A stretch of 64,000 nucleotides of DNA from contig OX377203.1 of the NCBI GenBank assembly GCA_947396885.1, positions 22,137,253-22,201,252 on the forward strand, written 5' to 3'. Positions 12,390-26,900 of this stretch are shown here, in pieces; within the stretch, counting starts at the first letter, position 1; every line of letters begins with the position of its first letter. Below the pieces are notes generated by a model. That model saw only the letters and a program-made list of their open reading frames with translations. It made no database searches and had not been told where the DNA came from. The DNA is from Heligmosomoides polygyrus polygyrus (Eukaryota > Nematoda > Chromadorea > Rhabditida > Heligmosomidae). The position numbers were made by a program, and so were the translations under genes.

Positions 12390-14895
12390 TTACAAGGCAC
12401 GGGTCATAATCACATGCGGCAAGATAACAATAAAACATGCGGTAAGGTAACAGTAACACCTTAAAATTAGATGTAAGGGGCTGAGTGACTGAGCAATGAA
12501 AAAACAAAACGAAACAAGCCTAACGAAACCTTAGTGTAATTAGACGTTTGAGAGGATACAGACCATGTTCTCATTCTTAGAAAGTAGGGTGTTGAGCTCC
12601 CTGATGCTCCTATAAATGAGGAAACTTGACCTCAGTTTCGACCTTGGATTTGCAGATAGAGTCTGAGATGTCCTCTTCTGTCAGTTGTCAAACGGACACC
12701 AAAAAACCCGACTGGGTCAAAGGAAAGCCTTCCTATCAGAACATTGAACAACATAATTGAATCTGCTCGCTTTCGTCTAGTCTGAAGGCTAGACAAACCA
12801 AGCATCTTAGCCCTGTCAGACCCACTCGGAATGTTGTCATAACTCAGACCACGACATTTCAGAAAAAGCTCACGGGTGAAGTTATTCTGAACACTTTCAA
12901 GGAGTTGTATGTCCTTCTTTTGACAGGGACTGAAACTTAAGCAACACATTCTAGAATCGGCCTTACGTAAGATTTGTAGGCTCTCACGAGAGAGGGTTAG
13001 TCTTTGGTTCTTGATACCTTAAACAAATTGTAAATTCGGTAGTTAGCCTTCTTCACAAGTGCTTTATAATGCTGTTCAAAGTTTAGGTTCCTGGAAAATT
13101 GGAACTCTAAATCTCCTACACTAGAAAGTTGTTCTAAAACTGATCCATTGAGCGTGTAGGATTGAAGGTGACTTTTAGATTTTGACTGCACCACAAGGCA
13201 ATGCGATTTTTCCAGCAGAACGAGGTAGTTCCCAGGTATTTGCCCATTTCTCCACAAAATTTATAGCTGCTTGGACATCACATGAGGCTTCTTGGTTCTC
13301 GATGTCTTCGTCAACCTTTATATCGTCCTATCACTTCAAAGTTGAATGTGCAGAGTCCAAATGCACTGAACAAAGTTGAAATTTAATTTGCTGGTCTAAG
13401 CGTCCAACACCTGCTTGTTCTGTTCAGCGACGCGATGTTCCGGAAGATCGTGCACGACATACGAGTGGTCCTGGACGTACACCAGTCTCGACGCATAAGA
13501 AGATAAAGGAACCTCGAGTGAGCAGTTCAGATGGTAGGCGAGTGGCTGTGCTTTTGCGATTCTGTGGCGTTGATTCTAAGGTTCTAGGGTTTATTTTTCC
13601 ATAGAATCAAAATAGAAACGGTTTGGACTTTGAGAAATGTTTGAGAATCCGATTGTAACGAAGAGTAATCGAGCGCAGTGAAAATTCAGACCTTCCAATA
13701 GCGTAATAAGATATCGTGACCGTGGGAAGAATCCTCTTTTGAAGTTCTAATCCATTTGTCATCAAGACAGATTTACGGATAATGACGGCGTTAGGCAATC
13801 ATTGACCATTAGTCTTGCACAGGTTATAAATTGTCGCTATCGATAAGCGTTCAGTTAGGTAAATTCGGTGCAGCTTCCACTTTATGCTAGCGTCGGTTGT
13901 TCTTTAATAGTCTTATGGTTAGGCCTTCTATCATTTATTAAAAAACTGGTTTTGCTATAAAGAATGGTATAGCGGAATAGGGCAAAACAGGTCCATCACC
14001 TTCACTCGACCTCCCTTAACTGGTCCCTTATCACTGGTTCCCCTTTATTGTCAGCCGTTTTCCGGTTCACCCTCACTGGTCCCCCCTTCGTCGGTCCCTA
14101 CTACTGCTCCCACCTGCACTGGACCTCCCTTTACTGGTCCCCTCTTCGCTGGTCATCCTTTCCTTCACCGATCCCCATTACTGGACCCACACTCACTGGA
14201 CCCCTTTTTCCCCCCCCCCCCCTCATTCACCGGTCCCTATTACTGGTACCTTCCTCACAGGTCCCCCTTTCACCTGGTCCCCTCTTCACTGGTCAACATT
14301 CTACCGGCCCCCCTTCACTGGACTCCTCCCACTCCTTCACCGGTCCATCCTTCACTGGACCCCTCTCCCTTCTTCACCGGTCCCCCTTCACTGGATCCTT
14401 CTCACCGGTCCCCATTGCTGGTCCCACCTTCACTGGTCCCTCCTTTATTGGTCAACCCTTTACCGGTCCCCCTTACTGGACCCCCAACCGGTCCCCCATT
14501 ACTGGTCCCACCTTCACTGGTAACACGTCGTGTGAATCCGGAACCCTGGCGCGACATCGGTGACACATCTTCTGAACCCGGACGCCTGTTGAACAACGTC
14601 GGTGACATGTGTTCTCAACCCGAACGTGCTTTGCGCGACATCGGTGACACGTCGTCTGAATCTGGAAGCCCTTTCGCGACATTGGTGACACCTCTTCTGA
14701 ATCCAGCCACCTGATGAGCGACGTCGGTGGCATGTCTTCTCAAGCCAGACGTTCTTTGCGCGACATTGGTGACATGTCGTCTGAACATGGACGCCTGTCG
14801 ACGACTACAACAGTTGACAACTGGTGACAACTACAACCCCGCCCCCTCCCCCCTTCCCCATACTTCCTCCCAACACACTCCTTCAGCAGTTCTGT

Positions 14896-14960
<65 letters not shown>

Positions 14961-17900
14961 ACCCACACACAAACGACCGTTTTCGCTTATATATAGTAGG
15001 ATCCTTCATAGAAGAAGTCAGTCTTCTCACTTGATTGAATACACTAGATATAAGGTTATGTTAGCTATCATCTTTATCGGGCGCCTCGTAGCGCTGTCGG
15101 AGGAGGCGTTGGCCATGCGATCCTGGTTTCCTGGTTCCGGCTTTCCGCCCGGGTCAACCAAGCTTTCAGTCTCTCCGTGGTCGGCAAATTGATACCAGAC
15201 TTGTCTGGGAAAGATAAAGGACTAAAGGACTTGTTTATCAGCTGGTCACGGACAGTCATGGTATGGACTGAATACGCATTCAAGTTCCATACGATGTCCC
15301 GTATAAGTAGAATGCATGGCGCATCTAAGAGGGATCAATTAAGGTCGTTCATTACCCTTATCCTTTATTATCAAGCGACATATACTCTGACCATCGTGCA
15401 ACTGGTATGTATAGCCCACGCTTCTGAGGTCGGATTCATCAATGCTTATACCAGCGGCTATGCGGGGTATAGGAGGTAGACGTACCCACGATGAGGCATT
15501 CATGATACACCTCACTGTCACGTCGTGGGTATGCCAGTGGGTTGAAAATACTCGACTGTCGTCGTGGGTATATTCGCATACCCGCGAGGATTCCGGACTC
15601 CATTGACAAAGCCTCTGGCGCTGACGCTCCAGTAAAATCTGCTGTTCTCGAGAGGCTTAGTTTTGCCTTATCCTTGATTTCTTTCCTGAATAAGAATCCT
15701 ACCGCTATCTGCTGCGGGTAGTGGATACGCTTTCCTTACGGTATCATACCTACACCCACTGCTTGATAAATCCGGCCCCTGAAGCGCTCATTACTTCAGA
15801 ATGAACAGGGACGTTAAGTAGGTATGAGTGCACCTCCGGGGTTTCTTTGTTTTTCTCGCTACCTCTTGAGCACTCGTTAACCGAAAGGTTTAATCTGTTC
15901 AGAGTTTGCTCAAGCTATGTATGCCACTTTAACTTACCCGAAGAAGCTGGATGTGCTTAGGTGATTTTCACAGCATTTCTTTTCAGAGCAACATGAGCAA
16001 ATGGTTGTGGCTCGACGGTGGATGGCGGACGCGCTGGGGCTGCTGGGACCTGAGGGGCCGTCGTTGATTGAGCAGAAGGTTGGTAGTCGCAGCGCACTTC
16101 CGCTTCATATCCGCTCCGATTGTCTGCCATTTAGGGTGACATCATCGTTCGAACCTACGAGGAAGGAGAGGTGTTGGTTGAGCAGGGATCCGAGGAGGAG
16201 CAGCTCATCCTCGTGCTGTCTGGGTCGCTCAGTTTGTTGCAGGTACCAGTCCAGACCCTGTTATTATGCTCGCTTCTCTGGACGGTGTTTGAATTGTCCG
16301 AACGTCGTTATGTAGGAACCTGTGTTCGACGAAGAGCCCCAAGACGATGACGACAACGTAATATCCCGGCTGCTTCCTCGAGATATGGTGGGAGGACTCC
16401 ATTTGTTGACGAACGAACCGTCCTTCTATACGGCTACCGCGGCAACCAAGGCTACGGTGGCCATTCTCGGCAAGACGCAGTTCCACCGGTGAGTCTACCC
16501 TAGCCTGAAGCCCACCCTATTCAGTGCTGAGGTATCCTGAGTCCGTTCCAGACTGCTGGAAGTTCGACCACATATCTATCTGCCGGTGGCGCATTCTGTA
16601 ATTCGCCGACTCTCGCCATTCCTTCGTGGTGTCGATTTTGCTCTCGATTGGGTGCTGGTGGATTCAGGGCTGGCTGTCTATAGGTACGACCTTGCGCTAC
16701 GTGTTAGACCTAACTGCTCAGATTACCGAAATTTTCACGTGTGTGGTGGATTGGGCGTCGTAGCGCAGTCGGAGGAGGTGCTGTCTGTCGCGGGCACTCG
16801 TTTCCAAGTTGCTCGCTCAGATTTCCTGCTTAGGTCAACCGTCTTAGCCATACATCCTACTGGAGTTGACGAAGCACTTCCAGGCTTGTCCAGGAAGGAT
16901 AAAACACAGATTGGCCCAACGGCTGCCCACCGGTAGTCATTGTGTAGGCGAAGTACGCGCTCAAATTGCTTCCGCGATGTCCCGTAGAAAATGAATGCGC
17001 GGCGCATCGCCTAAAAAGAATGACCAACTCCGACCTTTGTCCTTTTTTGAAATTACGATTAGTTACCACCCCTCCCCCTTCCTTCCCCTCCAAAAAAACT
17101 TTTCTAGGCTAGCCTAAGGCTTTTGAAATCAAAGCGAACTCTTCCAAATCGAAATGAACTTCTGCATTAAACTAGAGACTCTTCAAAAAGATTAGAATGA
17201 ATTTTTGTCAAGGATAATTATAGTATAGCTTTCTTCAAAGTCTAAATCCACCTTCCCAATGAACACGTCGTTTCAAATTCTATGAAGCTTTTATTTTTTT
17301 TTTGGGGGGGGGGGGGAGGAAACAGTGATTTAAAGCTTGTTTTAAAGAGTGGGAAGGCAGTCATTTTTTAGTGTCAAAACAGAAATTGCTCCATGCACTG
17401 GTCCAAAACTTCTCGATTTTTATTCGATTGATATCAGAATTTCTGTTTGCATGGAGTTTCACACCTGCAAGCAGTGCAACAAACATTTGTAAAAAAACAC
17501 ACATATCATAATTTTCTTGTTGCATGTAAAGGATAAAAGGATAAAGGGTAAAGGACGGCGTTACTCAATCCCTTTTGGGATGCGCCACGCATTCTACTTC
17601 TACGGGATGTTGTGGAGGCGATTTGAAAGCGTATTTGGCCATACAATGACTTGCAGTGGCCAGCCGATGAACAATCCAGCGCTCTATCCTTCCTAGACAA
17701 GTCTGGTACCAATTCACCGACCCCGGAGGGATGGAAGGCTTGGTTGGCCTGGGCGGGAAATCCGAACCAGGAACCCGGTATCGAGTGCACGGGACAGCCG
17801 GCGCCTTCTCCGACTGCGCCACATGCGCCCCTTTTTGCTGCATGTAAGCCCTATCAGTCGAATAAACACTGCGACTTGCTTTTTGAGTGCATGGCACAAT

Positions 17901-20900
17901 CCAGTCTTTTAATGCACTACATGAATGCAGCCTTGTGGCGCTTCACATTTTCTTGAACAAAAAATTATTCGAATCATCTTGGGGGGTCTGTAATTTAGCC
18001 TTTATGGAGCTCGTTTCAATTTGAAAGTCCTTCACTTTGATCTCAGAAGCATCAAGTTTGTTTTAAATAGTGTCCAATTTGATTTGTTCGATTTGAAAAG
18101 TGTCCACTTCGACGCGAAAATGGTATATCTTTGAGCAACGAAGTTTCAGTTGTGTCGTTTCAGAGAAGGCGATGTGGCGGATTCGATGTTTGTCATGTTA
18201 AGTGGACGGTTGCGCTCCGTAGAAAAGAAGACCCTGGTGGAGGAGTTCGGCAGAGGAGACATGCTTGGAATGGTGCGTTCTTTACAGCTGTAAAGACTCC
18301 TCGGCTGTAGTTGGAGTATCCCACCGTTCACACTCGAGACAAGAGTCTCTGTTGCTTCAGATGGAGGTGCTGCAGAAGAAGCCCCGTTCAACTACTGTGC
18401 TCGCCGTGCGATTTTCGCAACTCGCTCGAATACCAGAAGGACTGCTCAGCTTCATCAAGCTGCAGTTTCCGCAGGTGAGCTTGATCCAGAATGAGACCTT
18501 CGGGTTTGTCAACGTTGCCGTCGTTCTCCTAGCTTTCCGTTTTCAATAAATGACTATCTTGTACAACTACGCTGTTATTTATTTATTCATCTATTTTCAA
18601 GCATGGGTTACAAAATGACCACACGCGTAAGAAAGCGATCAAAAATGTCGTGAAAAATTCTAGAGAATTACAGCGACACCCGTCTACAAAAGGTTTTTAC
18701 GAGCAGCAAGGTGTCTCAAGCAAGACATGTTAATGACATTTTCTCATCATCTATAGGTGTTTTTGCATCTAACAAGCTTTAGGCCTTTGTTATACCATCG
18801 GTCACCCCGAGCGACGCCCAATGATATGCACCCATATCGATTCCATCGCGCCGCCCGATCGATATGGGAGCATATCATTAGGCGCCGTTCGGGGTGAGCA
18901 ATGGTATGACAAAGGCCTAAGGATTGTTCGCTTAATTTCGTTCGTAACACCTTCCTGCAACCTAATGTTTAAGGTTGGATTCCGTCTAGTACAACTGCTA
19001 GGTCAGTACTACAGCAGTATGCACCGACGTATGCCTTATCTGCCAACTGTGTCGCTGGAAGGTCCTGGCGATCCGATGAGCCACATTAAGGCAGGTTTCA
19101 TGTCTATTGTTGGTTCTGTGTTATGATATCTTATTCATTTATTTACTCTGTAAGCCCTAAGATGTGCTCACAATAACCCTGAAAATAAGACGTACACACC
19201 GTGAAAATTTGTAAAAAAAAAGTCAACGGTCAGTAATAACAAACTGGGTAACCAAAATACTCAACCAGCTGAAAAAAAAGGAAACAGCATAAAAATGGAC
19301 TGCAATGTTGAGGAACAGAGGAAAAAAGTAAGAATAGAGAAGCGAGCGTATACTGTGAAGCTAGAAATTGTGATAAAGTCGTCCGCTTTCCCTCTTCTAG
19401 ATTGAAAACAGAACTGCAGTGCGCAGAGGGTAATATTGTGCTAATAGTAGCAGGTATTAATTCATTGGATTCCAATAAATCGTTTTTGAATATCCGATCC
19501 GAGTCACCAACAGATCCAAGGTCTGTGAAGTTGCCAGTATCCGAATCATTTAAAATCCGGGATTTGCGTTATCCGAATCGCCCCATTATCCAATGATTTT
19601 CGGTCGGATCCAATGTATGTATGGTAGCTGGTTTTGTAGAGGCTGTGGTGGTTTTTACAGCTTCCTAGGAACTTGCTCTGTTGGCTAGAGGGAGTATTCC
19701 ACAGCTCCTATAAGCGGATTTTGTTCTAGAATCTGCACACCATCGCGGTGGTTCCTGCCTCAGCCGAGGTGCCGCTGGTTGCCTTCACATGTGAGCTGTA
19801 CAATGCCTTGTCGGCAAACCTGAAGGTGTTGCGATTGAGCAGCCAGAAGGTCGCTTCGCATTTGGACAGCACGGTCCTCGAGAAGTGAGTCGTTTTTCGA
19901 ACTGATTTCGTGCACGCTCGAGCATTGGGGTCTTTCGATTTTTTTGTAAGTTTGGAATTGATGTGGCTCACCAGCGAGCCGTTGCGACCGTTGAAGTCCA
20001 AATAACTCCACAAATAGTGACTTTTTCACCATCTACAGCCATTATTGACCTTGGACGCTTTTCAACCGAAAACGTCTGCACGTCAAACTGGACACTTTTT
20101 CAAGTCAAACTTTCAACTGACACTTTTCTTGCCAAGCTTTACGCTTTTGAAGACCGACTTTTCCTTGTCCAAGAAAATTTGGTAAGACTTTCTTTGAATT
20201 TTTTATTCCCCCTGCCCCAATAGGTGAACGCTCTGTTGAAAATTTGATCGTTTTTCAATACAGATCCAGTTTCCCAGAGCAGAAAGCAGTATACGGTCTC
20301 AATTTTTCACTTGCCGTGCTGGCTCTGAATTTTCGAAGTTATCTAAAAACACATCATACCCAATTCCTTAAGGCAATATAAAAAAAAAACTTCTTGACCG
20401 ATTTCTTCAGGATGCAGCTTAGTAGCTTTCATATTTACTAGGTCGATTCTTGTTGCTTGTTTTTTCCTGTTTACAATGACTTTAATTGTTTTGTTTTCTC
20501 GTGCATGGTTATCCGTGTAGTGATAAGTCAACAAATTAATAATGATTTAAAGGTTTTTTAAAGTTTATAAAGAAATTTTCGTAGCGCTAAGAAGAGGGAT
20601 TGCGTGATACACCTGTGCGGGATGTCGCTGTTTCCATTTGATTGATAGAAAAAATCTATTTGCCTGGAATTACACACTTACCAACGCTACACTAAAATAA
20701 GCTATAAGGAGGAACATATCTTCTTTTCGCTGCTTCGAGTAAACACCACTTATGCTGTCAATCAGACGAATATCGCGATTAGCTGGAGAAGTGTGTGGCG
20801 CGACCTCTTTTTTATTATAAAGGATATATGACGACGTTTCTAAATCCCTTTTGGAATGCGCCACGCACTCTACATCTACAGGATGTCGTGGAGGCAATTT

Positions 20901-23900
20901 GAAAGCGTATTTGGGCATACAATGACTTGCGGTGGTTAGGCGATGAAGAAGTCAGCGCTTTATTCTTCCCAGAGAAGTCTGATAGGAAGTCACTGGCCCG
21001 AGGTGGATGGAATGCTTGGTAGGCCTGGGCGGGAGATCCCAATCAGGAACCTGGCTCTGTATTGCGATAAAAAATGTCTTCCTTTCTATGCTCTACTATA
21101 AGCTTTAAAGCACTATTTTGTTTGAAAAATAGATAAAGGATAAAGGACGACGTTATTCAATCCCTTTGGGATGCGCCACGCATTCTGTTTCTACGGAATG
21201 TCGTGGAGGCGAGTTGAATGCGTATTTGGCCATACAATGACTTGCGGTGGCGAGCCGATGAACAAGTCAGCGCTTTATCTTTCCCAGACAAGTCTGGTAC
21301 CAATTCACCGACCCCGGAGGAATAGAGCTCTTGGTTGACCTGGGCCGGAACCTGGTATCGGGTGCACGCGATAGTCGGCGCCTCCTCCGACTGCGCTACA
21401 CGCGCCCGAAAAATAGATATGTCTTAAAATTTCAAACTGCGTACTATTACGTATTTATTATTATTATTGTTATTGTTGTTATGATTGTTGTTATTATTCT
21501 TATTATTAATTACTAATTTTATTTACTATTGTTATTACGTACTTAATAGAGCAGTTGAATTTTAAAAAATTCAAAAAGTCGTTATATTGTCCTTGTACAA
21601 AAAGTTATTATAACTTTCTTGGAGTGGAGTTTTTTGGAGTGCATCTAGTGTAATGTGGAAGAAGCTCGTTTTAATTTGGAAGGTGTTTAGTTCGATTCCA
21701 GAAACATCAGGTTGCTTATGGTTGGAAGATTGACGAATTTGACTTGAAAATGGAATATACTGGAGATCTGTACAGCATTTTGTAACGTTTTGGCGTAGGA
21801 GTAGACTGTGCTCGAGCGGTTCTTAGCATTCATAAGGAGTATTGCCGTTGTATGTCGACTTTCTGCAGATTCCTGCAGAGCTATGACTTCACACTGTAAG
21901 TGTCTGAGTGTCGTTGTTGTGAAGTCAATCAGCTTTCTTACTTCTAGCTAGACACCCTCGCGTTATGTGCAATTCATTGTTGAGTGTCCTACGTCAGCAG
22001 CTTCTAAGCGTATGCTCATTGTAGGCAAGCGGATTTCCGACTGATGCATTGGCTCAACGTGCAGGAGGACACCTGTCCGTTGGTGATCTACGAGTGCGAC
22101 TACACTGCGACCAACTGGACACGAAGGTGGGCTTGAGTCCATTTCTCGCTCGTTTGGTGTTCCAGCCACAACGGTTTGGACAAAAGCTCCAGTTCTGCCC
22201 CAGCTAAGAGTCCCTCAAAACGGATTTTGACGCTTTCACTCGACACCGACCTATGCTTTCTGCTGTTCAGATGCTTAAGACAAGCTGATGCCATTCTAGT
22301 TGTCGCCATGGGCAACAAGAAGCCTCAGAGTCAAACCTTGGTGAGTTGCTTCATCTGCACCTAACCGTGTATGCGAAGAGTGTGTGCTTTTCAGATGCGC
22401 GAGTTGCTCAGCACGAACCAGGACGGTGCTCGCACGAACAAGGAGCTGATCCTTCTTTGGCCGGAGAACACGCAGTCTCCTTCTGGTACGCACGAATGGC
22501 TGAAGGACACGTACTACTCAGGTGCGCTTTGCTCTCATTTCCTGTCTTGTCTGGTCATTAGAATGCAGGGTTAGAAGTAATTAAGAGACAGCATTAATCT
22601 GTCGATATAGGGTGCGCCATGAATCTCACTTCCACTCGTTATCTTACTAGTCCTTCGAATCTGTATTTTGCCTTCACGATGGCTTGAGGTAGCCTCAGAG
22701 GGAACAACACGGTGCTTTACTTCTCTTGGGGTACGTGTAGCGCAGTCGGAGGAGGTGCCGGCTGTCGCGTGCACCCCATGCCATCCTGTTTCTGGTTAGG
22801 ATTTCCTGCCCGATTCAACCATGCTTTCCATCCCTGGGTTGGTGAGTCGGTACCATACATGTCTAGGAAGGATAAAGCGCTGACTTGTTCATCGGATGGC
22901 CACCACAACCCATTGTGTAGACCAAGGACGCATTCACATCTCCTCCACGACATCCCGTAGAAGTAGTATGCGTGGCGCATCCCAAAAGGGATTGGGTAAC
23001 GCCTTCCTTTATCCTTTATTTTTATTTTCACCAGAGCGTGTGCTAGCACAGCCAGAAGAGGTGCTGGCTGTGGCCTGCAGCCAGAGCCGAGATTTTTCTT
23101 TCGAGTCTTGCCCAACCCATCCTGGCCTTCCATCGTTCCTGGCGCTGTTGGTGCTGTGTGAACGGCCAAACGACGACTTTTTACCATAAATCCTCGTATC
23201 TTAAGGAAGACTGCGTGGTGTGTACCACACAGGATGATTGATCTTCCACGTTCTTCGTCTTTTGTTTTCTATTTTCACCACTTAGCTTGATGGTTGTTTA
23301 GGTCATCATCATATTCGTGCACCGAAGCGGATGTTCCAGTGGTCGGTGAAGAAATCTAGGAAATCGCCTAAGGATGTGGTTTATCCAGTAAGAAAAGCGC
23401 TTTCCCTAAAATCCCCGCTCCATCATGAATTGACGGTCTTCCAGGTCAACGAGCGTGAGATTGTCGAGTACTACGAGAAGAATGTGTACTGGACGGTCGA
23501 CTTCCGATCGGATTTCGCCCGGATTGCTCGTATCCTCACGGGAAATGCCATCGGACTCGCGCTTGGTGGCGGTGGTGCTAGGTAATCCATATTTTTCAAC
23601 GAATTGTTGTTATTGAGAGTATCGGAAAGCTATTTGAGCTTTGAAGCATGAAGGTCTAATCTCTGATTTCTTGTTCGAACTTCGAAGGCGAACATTTTCA
23701 GAGGAGCAGCACATGTAGGGATCCTACGAGCCCTACGGGAACGAGGAATTCCTGTGGATATCGTCGGCGGGACGTCAATTGGCGCCTTAGTTGGAGGAGT
23801 CTATGCATCCACTCCCGACGAGCAGGTTGAGGAACGTACCAGAAAATGGTTTAGTGTGAGTTTTCCGCATGCGATTCTTGTTGCTTTTGCTCCACCGTTG

Positions 23901-26900
23901 CTGTCCTGCTCATAATCTTATTCCGTTGCTTCGGTACCGGTTTACTTGAATTAGGTCGTAATTTGGTAAGTAGCAGACGGTGTCGGGTATGTATTCTGTT
24001 TCCTTGCATTCATAGGTGTTCTCTTGACACGTTTGTTAGTAACTCTCCTTCATTTGTGCACATAAGATACAGTTCCGTTATTGACTCAGGGCTCCACGAT
24101 TCGGTTGTCGAAGTCCGGAACCGGAAGAGGATTCAATATAGGCTACTCCGGATTGTGGGCTAGAGAGCCCTTTGGGTGAATTTTGTCCTAAAACACGGGG
24201 TCGAAAGCAACTATTCAAACCTCACATGGAGTGAGCAAGAAGGAAGATATAACTGCGGGGATTCACCGTGTTATTCAAAATTCACCGTGTCGGAGTCCCT
24301 TCCCGTCCTGGGGCCATATTCATCAACCGCTTACTGCCGTCTAACGGTGAAAATACCGCCAAACCTGATGCTGATGAAGTCATATCAGGGGTTTGGCGGT
24401 ATTTCCAACGTTAGAGGGTGTTAATCGATTGATGAGTCCGGTCCCTGATGACGATCCACTGCAGAGTGGGACATCTAGAAGGTCTGTCTATGGTCATCCT
24501 CCTTCGGACAGCATCCCCCAGGTGACCAGTGGAGATGAAGGAAATGATGCGACTGTTTCAGAAATTGCGCAGACAATGCGCTGCTGCTTAACGAGAGAAA
24601 AGCCGGGCTCATTGGCTTCGAACACTGGACTGGACCCATCCTGAAATGTCAGAAAGGGTTCATTGAGAAATATGAAGATGTCATACTTTCGGAATTTTTT
24701 AACAGAGAAAGGAGGTGTTGAGCAAGTGTTCGGGATCGAATAGACCCGGCCTGGCCGAACTGAGTCCGCAGGAGTCATCCGATGCTCTAAAATACCCGCA
24801 GGCAAGCTCTGCGGAACGGTGGTCACGTCTGACTCCCTCTACGAGTGCTAGGTGATAAGACGGCGGCAGCAGGCTACTGAAGAATGCTTATGTGGACAGC
24901 CGGTGGACCCCCGGATAGATAGGGTGCGGAACGAGGATATATCCTTGTGGCACTCCATCTCAACTGTTAGACGGCGGAGCTGAGAGCACAGTAGTTTAAG
25001 GAGAGTTCCTGGGAAAGGTCACGCTGTTAATAACTCATTGTTCGTTTCGCTTTTTTGGTGATGCTCCGTCTGATTAAGATAGACGCCCGGACGAAGATGT
25101 CGACATTTGGTGAAGACAGTCCATCTTCAGCTGAAGGTTGGTACCAACGCTGAGCTGGTATTGGCACATTATGGTAAAATCAGAGAATCACCCGATAAGG
25201 TTGGCCTTACCGTTAGAGACAGCCGGAAAGGGACTTCCATAGAGAAGGTGGAAGAACGTTATCAATGTAGATCTCTCCGAAGTGGATGAAGACGTCATTG
25301 ATAGCGTTAGTTGACGATGCGCTTCGACAATGACCGAGCAAACGAGATTAAAGGCTCAGAAAAAGAGAAAGAAGGTTCAGTTCGGTTATAGTAGTTTCGT
25401 TGAGAAGTTTCATCCTCATCCGCCCTTCATTTTTGCTGTACACTACGCAGTTTTTCTGTGGTCATATTCTCTTAGTTTTTCCTTATTTTTTTTTCTCATT
25501 TTATTTTTATTGTTCTAGGGTATGACGAGTCTGTGGCGAAAGGTGCTCGATCTCACGTACGCTCATTCTGCTATGTTCACCGGCGCTCAGCTGAACAAAT
25601 CGTTGCAAGATCTCTTCGAGGACAAGGAAATCGAGAACCTCTGGATCCCCTACTTCTGCATTAGTACCGATATCACGTAAGTCTAGCTGCTCCTACCGTT
25701 CCACCACTTTTGGTCGCTTTTCTTCAAGTATAGTAGGAATGTTGAAGGACATCGGAGATGCGAGTACATCGCAGCGGTCCTCTGTGGGCGTACTGTCGAG
25801 CGTCGATGTCGCTGGCCGGTTATCTGCCGCCGATGTGCGATCCACGCGACGGTCACCTCCTCCTCGATGGCGGATACGTGAACAACCTGCCGGCCGATGT
25901 GATGAGGTATCAGTGTGGAGGAAGCTTTGCTATATGACTTCTCTAGTTGGGACGGAGCAGTGAAACAAGGCCCCTTGGTCCAAGTTTTCCACGGCGGAGG
26001 GTCCAAGTTTATGCACGTTTTGTCTGCTGCCATCCTCTCGTCCAGGACAGTGCTTAGTTTTCGATGTTTTCTTATTTGTTTTTTAAATGTTTCGTTTCCT
26101 GGATCTGCTGTCGTAATTGGAAATAGTCGTTAGTGTGGCCTACGTCGTGGATGCGTGAATGTACCACCCAGTGACAACCAATCAGAGCCAGCCAATCAGG
26201 CAAGGGATCGTTCAAGGTTGTGTTGGTGACAAGCCCGTTCGATGCACCCTGAATGCTCTCGTTTGTCTCTCTCACCGTGTGGGCTACTTTAAAGTGTAGT
26301 AAGAAGCGAGACATGGTGAAACATACCAATATCGATCGTCTAGTCGATATCGGCGGTATTCATGTAGAGGCGCAGTTCTGCGACGTATGTGTAAACAGAG
26401 GCAAGTAGATAGCTAAGGGCCTGTTTATACTTCGACGCCGAGCGAAGCGACGCTATGTATTGTGGCCACATTGATCGGGCGACGACATCGATCAATTTGG
26501 CCATTATACAAGTCGTCGCGTCGCACGGCGTCGGAAGTATAAACAGGCCCTAATAGATAGCACCAGAATAAGGGAAAACAAGCGCTTATGCTCTGTAGAT
26601 CTGCTTCAAAAAAGATTTACCTTGTAAGCCTCTGTTTACGCATACGGCCGCGGAGCTGCTCCTCTACATGAGAACCGCTGATATCGATTAGACGTGCAGA
26701 CGATCGATATCTGTGTGTTTCACCACGTGTCGCTTTTCAGCTGCTGGATTCTAATTCCTGCTTACTTCACCGGGCTTTTCCGTCTCTGCCAGATTTTTTC
26801 TGACCAAATTGACAATGAATGCAATCTCACCGGTGTCAGGTCGATGGGAGCGAAGCGAGTGATAGCAGTGGATGTTGGTTCATCGGAAGAGACGAATCTG

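Noticed and set aside
14048..14563. Proline/glycine-rich 171-codon open frame
   Set aside because: Low-complexity ACTGGTCCC minisatellite; no splice or start context.
25748..25906. Acceptor TATAG|TAGGAATG for exon 22
   Set aside because: It gives the wrong phase and loses the conserved M-R-V-H block; TTGAAG|GAC restores both.
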